64,000 nt of DNA from Trichoplusia ni (taxonomy: Eukaryota; Arthropoda; Insecta; Lepidoptera; Noctuidae), in NCBI RefSeq assembly GCF_003590095.1, contig NC_039479.1, positions 8,060,001 to 8,124,000 of the forward strand, read 5' to 3'. Made by a program: the position numbers and the translations under genes. The notes below the pieces were generated by a model, which was not told the origin of the DNA, ran no database searches, and worked only from the letters and a program-made list of their open reading frames with translations. Below, piece by piece: positions 48,012 to 60,200 of the stretch (positions are counted from its first letter, which is position 1; each line of letters opens with the position of its first letter).

Positions 48012-48206
48012 ACTAGCTGTTAGCTAGCTAAAAATTGAAAATGATTCCACGGGAACAAAAAAAACGACATAATAACTAACCAATGTGTTAATTCTTGCTC
48101 TAAACCATCTGTGTATCAAGTTTCGTCTAAATCCGTTCAGTGGCTTTCGCGTAAAACAGGAACGAACATCCACACAAACAAACTTTCTCGTTTATAATAT
48201 TAGTAG
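48012..48206 (+). mobile_element. Short 'ACTAGCTGTTAG...TATAATATTAGTAG' retroelement copy
   Basis: Starts ACTAGCTGTTAGCTAGC, contains CTGTGTATCAAGTTTCGTCT, AAATCCGTTCAGTGGCTTTC, GCGTAAAACAGGAACGAACA, CACACAAACAAACTTTCTCG, and ends TTTATAATATTAGTAG. Start, 'AAATCCGTTCAGTGGCTTT.GCGT' middle and 'TTTATAATATTAGTA' end are the hallmarks of a very abundant moth non-LTR 3' repeat, here about 195 bp and internally deleted. Related to the element at 43042-43911. Confidence 0.7.
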
Positions 48207-48430
48207 CAAGCAGGACACTTTAATAAGTTGAGGACGTATTTCGAAACGAAAAGTAAGTTCTCTCAGAGAAAGCAGCAATTTCATCGCTGTGGATTGCAGC
48301 CGCAATAAAGTGATATTCTCGACAACTCTGAAGCCATATAAAGCAAGTCTCGTGCACCTTGAAGATTGCAATTAAGCACTAATAGTCACGACAATCTACC
48401 TCTATTTTACTCGAAGATAGGCTGCATTGT

Positions 48431-48497
48431 GTAACGTAGACGTAACGTAGAGCAATCATTCTCTTTCTGAGTACTAGGTTACGCTGCGTTACTTAAC
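48431..48497. repeat. Imperfect inverted repeat GTAACGTAGACGTAAC / GTTACGCTGCGTTAC
   Basis: The left arm at 48431-48446 and right arm near 48478-48492 pair with a few mismatches and enclose a loop of about 30 bases. GTAACGTAGA is also directly repeated within the left arm. It lies about 50 bases before the strong hairpin at 48546. Confidence 0.5.
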
Positions 48498-48545
48498 TTC
48501 AAGACATTTTTAGTTCAAAGTTCACAATAGAGGACTTAAACCTCG

Positions 48546-48601
48546 TCAAGTACCTTGTCACACCAATAGTAGCAACGCAATTGGTATGACAAGGTACTTG
48601 A
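48546..48601. repeat. 22-bp-arm hairpin, 12-base loop
   Basis: Arms 48546-48567 (TCAAGTACCTTGTCACACCA then AT) and 48580-48601 pair at 21 of 22 positions. The odd pair is C/A on the plus strand and G/U on a minus-strand transcript. The loop AGTAGCAACGCA is 12 bases. No known insect microRNA that I remember matches either arm. It could be a tiny foldback element, a small-RNA precursor, or an inverted duplication from replication. Confidence 0.75.
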
Positions 48602-51600
48602 TGCATCGAGTCTAATACCATTAAAGCAAGAAAACGAAAGTTGAATCAACATCTTTAAGCGTTTTCGTAGTAAAAGCATAGGTACGTACGAGTATGTGAG
48701 CCGCCAGCCCGGTTTTCTGCGATATTATAAAAGTGTAATGAATATGTCCAAAAAAGCTGATGCGAACATTTTGTTATTACGCCATGAAATGTTTATATTT
48801 TTCGCGCTTGTTTATTTTCATGAGAAACATAATGAAGGTCGGATGTTAAACAGTTTTGAACGGAGTAAACATGTCCACGTATAACACGGATATGTTAATA
48901 TCTGATTTTTTAAATGAAACCTTGTTTTTTTTCTGTGTTGACAAAAAAGTTTGGCGCTTAAATTTAAACATTAATAAAAATGCGAAAGAAGTAACACTGA
49001 ATCGTAAAAGTTTGGTAGCTGTGATAATATGCAGATCATAACAAAAAGTTTGCATGAAGAACTTCGTGAGCTGGTGTTAAACGTTTGTTCAATGAAAGTC
49101 TATTTATTCTACTTATTAGAGTTGTAAATAATGTTCAAAATTAATTTCTAAATGTTGTTCAAGCATAAACTGTCGTCCTCTGCTAACCTTGTTTTGCTAG
49201 TTCCAATTTTATTCGTCTATTCTTTGTTATTAAATCTTCGACGAATTTATAAGAGCATTTGTATATTTATTTATTCTGTTTTTTGTTTCATAACGTGTCA
49301 GTAACTTTCATAGGAACGCACGTAGGCTTTGTATATATATAAACACCATAATTTACGACTATAATAATGTTTTTCGATACATACCCAGATGTTAACCAGT
49401 TTAGTGCTCCCGATAATATCGTAAATAAAACCGATAAAGTAAAGTTGTTTAGTTCAACATATCATAACGTGTTAGTAATTAAGCTGAAGTGTTTTCTCAA
49501 GTGCAAGGAGAACTGTCAAGGTTTATGCAAAGATGGTGTGATATAAAGTTCAATCTTAAAGACAAGCTTAGTTCTAGGTAATAATCAAATTTAACAAAGT
49601 TTATTTATGCGTAGATTTACCTGCTAAACCATATTGTTTTTGAAGATTAGGAAATACGAAAATGAAACTCTTAAAATGCATTGAATAAGGGATCTCGTTT
49701 TAAGCAGTGTTTTGTTTTTGTTAAAGATTTTCCTGTTTGAAAAAGCAGTCATCAAAACATCGTTGCGATAATCGCAAAATAAGACGATTTTCTTTTTACA
49801 AATTACTGTTATTAAACGCATGTATAATAAATCAGGTTTTAAAATAAAAACGCACTAACTGGACATCGATAGACTGTTCTTTATAGGCATATAATAGCAG
49901 CATTGCCCTAATTTCCGTACATGGGTACGTAAGGACAGCCGGCTACTAAGCACTAACAAGCTTATCAATCACCTAGGCCTATTCTGCGGTAATTGGACAA
50001 CTTAGATTAAAAGGATACAACGCTTCGAAAGATGTAATATAAAACCTTTTTTATTTAACGTTCGGGAAATTAGGTTAAGGTTTTGTAAATATTTAGGTAT
50101 AGTTTACGAGTTTAAGGCTCAATTGTAAATACAGCTATGGAAGGCACTAAAAGCTTACCGTATTGAAAGTGAACTCAGCAAAGAATTATTTGTATTATAA
50201 TTATTTGTAAAATTTCAGAATGGAACTTGTAATTTCAGAACCATTTCTTTTATTGTCAGCTGCAAGTTATTTGACGGCTGTCTTTTAATATTTTGCAAAT
50301 AGGTCTGTTTGGTCTACACTTAAAGTTCATTTTGACTTTCTTATAATCTAAATGGTTGTGAAAATATAACAATATTGTTGTGAACCACTAAAGGGGTGCG
50401 CCTACGTCCGGCGCTCCCTGCCAAACGCTACCTGTTGACTCAGCGAACCTTATACCAAGGCATATCTATTTGCACAATTAGCTAATGCTGACTCCAAGAA
50501 AGAAAAAGTACAAAAATACTTTGATAAAAGCCAGGTGTCGTTGAAGGTACTTTTTAGATATAATTTTGTATTTGAGTCCTTTGCAAGGCGGCAAAGTTAG
50601 TCATTAGATTTCGTTTCAACGTGGGCGGGGGTTTATAATTGCCCGCTTGTAAATACTTTTTCATGTTTCGGGTACGTTTACTTTGTATTGTCGGTGATGA
50701 AGTTGTCAAATAACAGGGTTTTGATAAGGAGGTTTGCTTGTTACTATATTCACAAATAACCTTTGATTACCAGCTTTTAATGGCAGCATTTATGTAAGGA
50801 ATCTTTTCTGCTTCTCTCAATTCCAAAGATTCAGTACAAAATAGTTTTAAAATACTGGTTCTAAACAATGAAACACAGTAACTCCTAAAGTTATAAAGCA
50901 TCACAGTTCACAAAGCTATAATAGGAACTATAAAAACCGCGTAAATAAGGATAGCAGGATAAATACGACTACACAATTTATTTTAATGTCCTTTCAGTTC
51001 CGTAGTTTTAAAACAGTATCCTCCAGAGCCACATACAACTGTCTTTGCTGACATAAATTTCACAAGGACGACTGTCCAGGCACGGGATAGGTATCTGTAG
51101 TAGATAGCCCACTAGGGACTGACACCGAATTTAGTGCGGAAAGCTTAATGGTCCCTTAAAACCAAATATATAAGGAACTATTAAAATGGGGATTTGACTA
51201 AAACCATCTAATTCCGCCAGTTAGGAAACTAAAGATGTTGAAATCTCGTGTGGCGTCACTTATCTGTAAACTTTTAACCGAAAAGTGACGCTATTAGCCT
51301 CAACGTTTAACCACCTGGGTTGCGTTTTATCTTCTTAATTTTTTTATTGGTTTAATTTTTGAAATATACATATCCAATATTTTTAAGAGAAAATATCCTA
51401 TTATTACGTTACAATAAGTTTTATTTTTATTATGAATAGGTACCACGAGATCGTATGTCACTGGTCAGCCTATATGTAAATATATTCGATCTATCTATTC
51501 AATACGTTGCGATCGGCCGCTTAATTTTAAATACTCCATTAAATTTTAGAACCTTTTCACTTCACAAAAAAAAATGATACCTTTGAACACTTTACGATCG

Positions 51601-53449
51601 TAAAATATTATGACACGAATACGACTAAAGCCATGACCCTCTACGTCAAACGAAAATCGGTTACGTGGGTTGAAATAAGTAAATTTGATTTGCGGCCGTT
51701 CTGTTGATTCAGTACTTGATAAGGACACGCTGGCCGCCCATTTCTATAAACAGCTAACAAATGACTGTTGCCGGCTACAAATAGCTCTGTTAGAATACCT
51801 AATTACTCTTTTTATTTATATATAATCCTAGTTGAGAAAACAAAATGTAGATTTATTTCCACTAATTTGAAGAAACAAAATCTTAACTGCGATCAAAGTT
51901 AAACATAATCTTTTTACTTGTTGGGCCTAGATAATGATCTAAGTTACCTTAGAATGATTATAGTACTTGAATTACTAAAACAAATATCGACTAACATAAA
52001 TCTACTAATTGCAATAATTAAACTCTTAATACTCAAACTTAAATTTAAAAAAATATCTACAAACAGAACTTTGATTAAGATTGACATATCATACAAATAC
52101 AATACATTCATTCAAGTAAAATTATGGGTTTTCAATGATGGGCGTTTATGCTATAAATAAGTTTCCAAAGTAGGAATCAGTGTACATAGCATGGGAGGGT
52201 ACGAGAACGACGCAATACAAACATCGGTCACACACTTTAAAGCTTTGTCTACTTATTGACTTTCCAACAGTCTGAACTTAACTACTTAGTTGTCACTAAC
52301 TTATAACGGTCCTTTGATTGAAATATCAGAATTCCTTGACAGAATACGTAGGAAGTGAGTCGAATAGATAGATTTATTTTCGATATTTTTCCCTTTTCAT
52401 TTTGTTTCCTCAATTATATTGGGGTTGACGGCTATTTACGAAGGTGCGACATGCGGTCTGGGAATAATTTTCCGGTCCTATGATGGAAATAAAATCAGTA
52501 GTTTATTATACCTACTAAAGATTTGTTTAGTTACACTTACGTGTTAATTAAGTAGGTAATATACCTATACATATGCGTTACATTAAAGTGAATGGGAACC
52601 AACATGATTATAAATAAATAAATAATAAATTAAATATGTTTTCAAGATTTGTTGTGGGCATTATATAATTACATACATTGCAAAAAACGCGACGGCCCTG
52701 TACCTGTCAAAACTGATATTTGCAAGAAAGAAAAAAATGTCATTTATTGACAGCAATGTTGCGTTCGTTTTGAATTTATTAGTAGGTATATAATATTCCC
52801 GCCGGTGTTGCGGATAGGAGAGTGAAGCTAACAAATGCATAATTTAAAGTACATTATGTAGGTATACATCAAATTTAGATTCTGTGTTGCCATTTCTACC
52901 GCGGAGTAGTTTCAAACTAACGTCCGTTCAAGTTTTCAAGCAATAAATTTTCAGTTAACGTCGCTATGACTAGTAAGTATTAACGTGTACCTACTTTTAG
53001 AAAACTTTTTCTCAAGTTCAGATAACGATTGAGGACAGAAATAGGGCAGGGAAATGTTTTGAATATCATTCTGCGAGCAACACAAATTTTGGAATCGGGA
53101 CTAAAGATAGAGAAAAAGAGTTATACGTCAAAGAAGATGCATCATTTAGCTTTGATTTTGAGTAATAGAACAACATTGTTGGGTATCTAGCGGTTGTCAG
53201 CCTTATCTAAACCCGAAATACGAATGATTCCCTAATTACTTCGAATGGTCACCACCTAATTGGGTGTGGCATAGGTGCGGACGATAAGCGACCAAGTAAT
53301 TTTGTTTAGTGGCTGCATTCTCCGAAACCTGTAAGGTAATAGACATAAATAATATCTGTGGGGTTGGCTTTGACTTCTCTGGGTAATTAATAAATGTTAA
53401 ACAGAACGTAAATTATTAAATGTTTGAACTGCACGTATAAAAACCAGTT

Positions 53450-53625
53450 TGACTGCATGGATAACCGATTGGTTGCCAAATCCACGCGTCGCGCGTCGTG
53501 TCGCGCTTTCGATCCCCTCGCAGGCCAAGTACTTATGTGATCCACAGATGCTTGTCTTGAGTCTGGTTGCCTTTCTGCATGTGGCTCGAATGTTTGTGGA
53601 AACCCAGTGACACAATGATAAAATA
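53450..53625 (+). mobile_element. tRNA-derived SINE, copy B
   Basis: A weak A-box region (GGATAACCGATTGGTTGCC) precedes a B-box-like GCTTTCGATCCC (53505-53516). The body reads AAGTACTTATGTGATCCACA, GATGCTTGTCTTGAGTCTGG, TTGCCTTTCTGCATGTGGCT, then AATGTTTGTGGAAACCCAGT and GACACAATGATAAAAT. The body aligns with the minus-strand SINE at 41670-41822 and with my recollection of the noctuid 'GTGATCCACAAATGCTTGTTTTGAGTCTGG..ATGTGA..TGTTTGTGAACGCACCCACGACACAGGAGAAAAT' end. Minus-strand open frames here are by-products of this repeat. Confidence 0.7.
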
Positions 53626-54213
53626 CCTTAATGTTCGAAACATATAAAAGAACTGGAAAATCGCAAACCAGTTCATATGAGAAATGATTACGTATTTCTT
53701 GCAACCCTGTAGGTAGTAGGTACATTATTTATGTTGGATCTCGCCTCTTGTGCTAGACACGTGACCAGAACTGCAACTACATTCTGAAGCTTTTAAATTG
53801 CTTCCGTCCTCTTATGTAAAATAAACGTGCAGTATGACTGCTGAAAAGGAATGAATACATTCTGGGAAATAAATATTTTACTTTGAAAATACCGTTGAAG
53901 GCGAGGAAAAGTGGAAAGAAAGCAGTTTTTTTGTTGTTTCTCATACTAAGAGCCTACGATCAGCTCTAAAGTATTTTAATAGTAGTTATGGAAGAGGAAC
54001 TTCACGAAAGCCATGTATTTTGTTCTCATACTTCCGCAAATGCAATAATAATATTTCAAGAAGTGGTGGTAGGGCCTCGGATGCCTCTCATTGAGTATTT
54101 CCAGGAATAGGGAGAGGTCAAGTAGTGTTATCCAACGTGTTTTGTTAGACAGGTACTTGGAAAAGAACGCTTACACTTAGTTATCTTCCGGGTAACCATT
54201 TTGGGGATTCGTA
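53626..54213. other. Gene-free spacer between repeats
   Basis: Ordinary AT-rich sequence; nothing recognised. Confidence 0.35.
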
Positions 54214-54352
54214 CCCAAAGGTTAAAAATGGAACCCTTTTACTGAGACAACGCTGTCTTTTCGTCAGTGTGTCCGTCTGTCTCATGAAGCTTGATAGTTA
54301 GACAATTGAAATTAGCCTACATGATGTATTTTTGTACTAAAATAAAAACCAA
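54214..54352 (+). repeat. Interspersed repeat ('AAAAATGGAACC' family), copy 2
   Basis: CAAAGGTTAAAAATGGAACC, CTTTTACTGAGACAACGCTG, a GTGTGTCCGTCTGTCTC pyrimidine-rich run, CATGAAGCTTGATAGTTAGA, CAATTGAAATTAGCC and ACATGATGTATTTTTGTACT follow, in order, the moth repeat also present at 32740-32878. It is better preserved than that copy. Non-coding; class unknown to me. Confidence 0.65.
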
Positions 54353-56194
54353 GGTTAAGGAACGTTATTACATTCATAAATAACTTAAATGAAAATTGAA
54401 TTTGGTCGTACTCTCAGTTTTTTTTTCTTTTATATCTGTACAATTTGTTTATTACTAGCATATTACCTAGAACCCTAGGTGTCACGAGTCCAACTCGTGC
54501 TTAACCTGTTATTTAATGTTAAGCTCGGTTAGAAATACATTTCCCAATTCCAGTAATCGAATGCCAGTGTTTTTACAAGAGCGACCTACCTATCCTACAT
54601 AATCCACTTTGTATTACCGCACACACTTCATGTTACGATTTAGATCGAAGGACTGTCGGTAAAACAGTTCATACGACAAGTAATTACTAGTTCTTATTTA
54701 CATAACACAAAGTTGTTTTATTTGTATTGTCCTTTTACATCAGTCCTAAATCTAATAAAACTTTAGTGCGAAGAGTTTCTTTGTTTTTCACTTTTATATC
54801 TTGGACGAAATATTATTCCAAGTTTACAATTAAGAAAAGGGTTCACTGTATTACATAAGTTTTGAAGAATATTCTTATCTGTTTCCCGAGGACGGTATAA
54901 GATATAGTGTTAAGAGTGAGAAATAAATTTAGTATCAGAACAGTCATTATTTAATATTAATCATCTTGTCAAACATGATCTATTAAATTGGAAAAGTCCT
55001 AATGGAAACGTAACTATTAGACCGTTCCAAATTGTATCCTTAAATGCAAAATTATTGGTAGTATTCATTCCCAAGTTTAAACCAAAATGTATCCATCAAA
55101 GGTTAGAGGGGATCAAATCAAAATATTTTTGTTTTCCTTAGACCTTTTTCAGAAACATCGTATTACAATACCCAATATTGTTTATTATCTTATTTTACAA
55201 AATCTATGATGGAATATTTAATTATTGTCCCTCCTTTCCTTAACCTATCGATTTTAATTAAATTCCCGGATTTGTTGCGTAATTTTATAAATTCTTCTGA
55301 TTCGGGTTACCTGCTCAGATATATTTAAAAAAATTGGGCGATTTGTTTTATTTTTTGGCCACACTAAAGTCACTAGGTGCATTGGCAGGTACAAGCATTA
55401 TTATGTGAAATACGAAAGATTGTAGTTACACTATGATTTTTCAGTTAGATTCACAGGTTTCAAAATACCCTAACAAACTAAATTGTTTAATCATTATCAT
55501 TTGAACGTTTAGGTAATCAAATCAAAAATATTTTAAATGTAGATACTTGTATGGGCTCTACATATATAATAAACTCTAATGTACTGACTTTTATAGGCAA
55601 TTTTGTATTTATATTATTTTAAGTGTTGCAAAATGGTCTGTTGAAGCCCATCAGTAACGATAGAATATAATTATGTGTGAAACGTTTTGTAGGTAACACG
55701 AGTACCCAAATTAATTGGTATCTGTTAGCCCGTGATTTATTTTGATGCTCAATTTATAATAGGGCGATGAACTAACGTTTATCTGTTCAATTTGAAAGTT
55801 AATTTAATCATTTATACAGTTGAGTCAATTGTTAAGTGTTTTAGCTTTTGTTGTTGTGAAAGGTTTCCAATTTCTCGTTTTATTTACTTAGTGGTTGAGT
55901 TTATAATAAAAATGGCTAAATTATCATTGATAAAACAGGGACGTAAAAGAGTTATAAATGAACAGTTAAATTTGTGTTTAGTTATTTTATTTTCTTTCTT
56001 TATAACCTACTCTAAGTTGTGTTTTTTTACTACCATTTTATCCTACTTATCTATTACCTAACTATTGGTATTATCTTGTAAATAATAAAATTCCATGCAT
56101 ATGACGTTGAGTTTTTTTAAACTGTACCAACGTAAATTGATGTTACTCTTCTTTTTTGGTACGTCTCCCATACTAGAATTAATGTTGTATAGCA
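54353..56194. other. Gene-free stretch
   Basis: AT-rich. A plus-strand 89-codon frame at 55792-56061 has hydrophobic stretches but no recognised domain. Not called as a gene. Confidence 0.35.
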
Positions 56195-56331
56195 ACATCT
56201 TCTGTCAAGACGAACACCATCTCAGTCTGCCCGTGACCATGATACCTGCAAAGGTGTCGAAACGTCGGGAACTAAAACCAAAAATTAAACCGCGATAAAA
56301 TCCGTAAAAGTCGTTTCATTTTAATGTTGTA
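56195..56331 (+). repeat. Interspersed repeat ('GGTGTCGAAACGTCGGG' family)
   Basis: CGTGACCATGATACCTGCAA, AGGTGTCGAAACGTCGGGAA and AATTAAACCGCGATAAAATC, then CGTAAAAGTCGTTTCATTTT. I recall this string, with 'CCTGCAA.GGTGTCGAAACGTCGGGA..AA..TTAAACCGCG.TAAAATCCG', as a frequent lepidopteran repeat. The open frame running through it (ends KPKIKPR) is incidental. The class is not known to me. Confidence 0.55.
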
Positions 56332-56510
56332 TGTCACTAAGCTTACTTCCTATCTGAGAACAAGCCTTAATTCGTGTAAATCACACAAATTCTGCTTTAA
56401 TTCTCCTACGCGGAGAAAGAACCCGCGACACGATATCAACAGTGGATCAGGAGAAACATTTACCACATACTATATGTACATTTACCTTATATATACAATT
56501 TCTGTGGCAG

Positions 56511-56531
56511 CTAGGACTAGGACTAGGACTA
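56511..56531. repeat. CTAGGA hexamer microsatellite
   Basis: About 3.5 perfect units of CTAGGA. Short and otherwise unremarkable. Confidence 0.8.
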
Positions 56532-57232
56532 AGTCAGGACTATTAACTTACTTGAAATTCAGAGTCTCATCGTTTGTTATCTCGGTCAAATCTTACTTTA
56601 TCTATACGTCTTGGGAACCATAACTTCTTCCAGGTCACTGTAAAGTAAGCAAGAAATTAAAAAAATGAATTACGATTGCAATAAACCTTGCTTTATAACT
56701 TACTGTTACGAGCTGAGTTTATTTGGGGTTTTATTTGACGATTTGGCTATTCCGGTGAACAAGGAATTTTTTTTTCAGCTAGTTATGACTAAGTATGACG
56801 CCGCTTAAGGCCGAGTCCCCGTTCTCCATCTACAAAAATACTAATTCAAGAGTTGGTCGGTTAGTTGGCCTACTTGGTGTTTAAGAAGGCCGCCAGCTAA
56901 TATCCTATTTAAATTTCTTATAATTTCTCGCATAAATCCCGGTAAACAAAAAAATACACTGTGGTATGACAGGTTAATTGCTCCAGATTTGTGTATTTGA
57001 AAGAAATGTAAAGAAAATCATTTACAGTACAAAATGTTACGACAACTTCGTTAATCAAAGTCATTAGCAAAATAAATGTCCTCCGAGTTAAACGTAAGAG
57101 ACCTCCGCCAGCAGTGGGACAATAAATACGTCACGTAAAATACTTTTTTTATTAAATTAATGTACACATAAAAGAACCACTCAAAACTCTTAACAAAATC
57201 AACATTTAAAACGCGTTCGGTCCCTTTTCTAG

Positions 57233-57279
57233 TTGATCAGGGCTGTCTAAAACGACCTGTTTTAGACAGCCCTGATCAA
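57233..57279. repeat. Perfect 21-bp-arm palindromic hairpin
   Basis: Arms 57233-57253 and 57259-57279 are exact reverse complements (TTGATCAGGGCTGTCTAAAA then C), separated by GACCT. The pairing stops abruptly outside the arms. No mismatch in 21 bp implies either recent formation or maintenance. The loop is too small for a usual microRNA precursor. Confidence 0.9.
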
Positions 57280-60200
57280 AATTTGAAACGGTTAAAAGAG
57301 TTAAGGATTTGCTTAATTAATTTTTGTAAGTGACGTCATCATAAACGGCTTTCAAGCAAGGTTAAGAAAAAGAAATATGAGGACCATATCCTTTTAGTTC
57401 TAGTAAAAACTATAAGTAAAGTTCCAGATTGATTGGAAGAAGTTACTTTTTCGAGATTTCTTGAAAAAGTATTTTCTGGATGACATTGAAAGATGATTAG
57501 AAATCATTAAGTTAGTTTAATTTTTTATTATAATTATTATATTGTTATTTATAAAAATATTGTAGCCTTACGTTGATATTGGATAAGTGAAACAGTAAAA
57601 TAAGATTCATGACGCAAATAAATTATTGTTAAACCAAAAATTGCTTAATGTTGAAACATATTAAACTTGGTTAAATTTATGGATGCTGCGCTATAAAATA
57701 TTATTTCAACCAATCTGATACTTTTTTAATTAATTGTACGATCCAAACTTAAAGCCGTCTAAAGTAATAAACAAATGAATAACTTTTTAAACATGGTCGA
57801 GAGTAATTGTAATTTGAGCAACTATTCATTAATTACTCGTAATTTTGCTGTCTTACAACGAAAAATGAATCACGTTTTATTAAGCTTTTCTGAAGTTATG
57901 CCATGTTTTCAATGTTCATTAAGACTATACAAATAAAATAATAATTCTAGGCGATAATAATAGAATTTCCCTGCAAGGAACGATTTATCACCACGCGGCT
58001 TCGAATTGGCGATTTTCAATTTCCATTCATTCGAACCCGAGATATTTCCTAGCAATGTTTTCCTACACACTTAGTAAAAGGTGTTAAGATATAATAATAT
58101 ATAAGGTTTTAGCATATATAAGTAACATTGAAGTAAGCTCTCGCCTCTCGACTTTGAGTACTTAGATAAAACCTGCAACCCGTGCATATAAATCCACAGG
58201 CACTTAGAAACAGCCACCACGGAAATAACATATTAATACTTACCCCTCTTTCATTGTCATAATTCAATTGAGTATGACTTGTAATAAACTTGACATAACT
58301 ATTATAGTAAGTACGCGTCACGTCGACCTAGAATAAAAACCCAAAAATTGATATTATGGCACCTAACATACTAACATTATAAGGGTACGTTTTACGAGAG
58401 GCTGGCAATATTCCGGTGCGTGGCTCATGACGGGCCGCTTTCAACACGAAATTGGTCCTATAAAAGTTAGGCTTGATTTATTATAAGATAGTTTTTGTTG
58501 TGTCACTATATTTCAATCTAGTTTAACAAGTTTCAAGTGTTTTGGGGACGTTGGCCGAATAGTAAGAGCTTGACTCTCTGTGCTTGAGTACAACGTGAAG
58601 TTAAAAATGGTCCTTATTTCAAGCTAGTAAAGTCCATTATTATAAGTCGTATACTAGCTACGTTTACGTGTCACGATATAACTTACACCTTAACATTTGT
58701 ATTGGAAAATGATCTCCACTCATTTTACGAGTGTCGATGCTCAGAGAAAAATTAGAAAATTCGACGACAGTTCGCTTTTTAATTTTTTCTAGACAACGGC
58801 CGGTGGGCCGTGATTCATAAATATATGTTTTAATTTAGTAATTTAAAAGTTAAGCTTAAGAAAAATAATTAGGACATATTAAGGAGGAGAGAGAGGAATG
58901 TACAAAATTATAATAATTATTTCCTATAATGTGTGTTTCTGAAACATATATTAGAAACGTAATGATGCGTTTACAACATTAACTGCTAACTGCAATAATC
59001 GCTATTATTATTATTTATTATAAAATGAATGTATTCATTTAATTATAATATAATTAATTAAAATAATGTGTTAAACACTTGACTTAGAGGTAGACGTTTC
59101 ATGAAAAATGCCCCTTACGAATGTTGCTAGACGTAGGAGATCAAAGATTATTATTGCAATAATTTCAGTATCATTTACATAAAAAAAACAAAGATGAACA
59201 AAAAATGCTGACAAAATTTACGCCTCAGTCCACATCATGTTTTGAGGGATGCGACGATTTATAGGTCGCCACGCGTCTGTGGTCTGTAACTGATGCCTAT
59301 TACCATAAGTTCATCACACGCTTGTGTACAGCTTGGCGGCTTTTGGCCTATTAATCACGCCCCCGTTAAAACGAGCAAGCCTTAACATTTGATGTCTCAT
59401 GATAATATATATCATCATAAATAATATGTACCATGTACTAAAATCTTGTCGTTATATCTCAGTGCATTTATTCCATTTTTGTTTCCTCTAGCTAACCTTA
59501 TTTATAACCTATAAAGATTATGCGAGGAGGTTTTACTACCAATCGTATGTCGAGTACAAAAGGTTCGGAATCACATTTCAGGCATGACTTGCTGTTCTAT
59601 ACACGTAACACAAACGCTTAACAGGGAACGGTAAAATAATACGAGGGAAATAGAAAAATTGCAGCTTATCACCCACAGACTTAAGGGGAAGGCGGAATAT
59701 GTTTAAAATGAAATCATGTTTCTAGGGGTCTTGTTTACTTAGATACGAAAAATCATAATTATACATAAGCTTAGAAGACATCATGAGAACCAGTCAAGTC
59801 TGAAAAATTGGATTTTCAATCCCGTTCAATATTTTTATGAGTAGACCATTGCTTATTATTATTTGACTATTCCTGCTTAATACTTTAATAATAAATTTAA
59901 GATATATTAAAATAAAGTGCAATGGATATGTAGAGACATCGTGTTAAGTAATCATGCTAAAGGCTCGACTCACGTGTTATCGACCCATGTTTCTTAGTAG
60001 AACACAAATAGAAATAACGAAGCCCTCCCTTACCCTGAAATATGGTCTCAATCCGTCATAGCTGTAGCTACTAGCTTATAAATCAGGGCACTTTCTATTA
60101 AACTGATTTATCCATAAATTTGATCCTTCGGACATGAATAGAATGGCTATTGCTTTGTTAGGGAATTTCTTAGATTCATGCCAGGTGGCACGGGCATCGT

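Larger units (their letters stand above)
48207..53449. other. Gene-free stretch containing hairpins
   Basis: Holds the hairpin at 48546-48601 and an imperfect one at 48431-48497, listed separately. No open frame above 80 codons and no recognisable domain or RNA gene otherwise. Confidence 0.35.

Noticed and set aside
53387..53725. 112- and 72-codon minus-strand frames
   Set aside because: They cover a tRNA-derived SINE on the opposite strand and are by-products of its GC-rich body.
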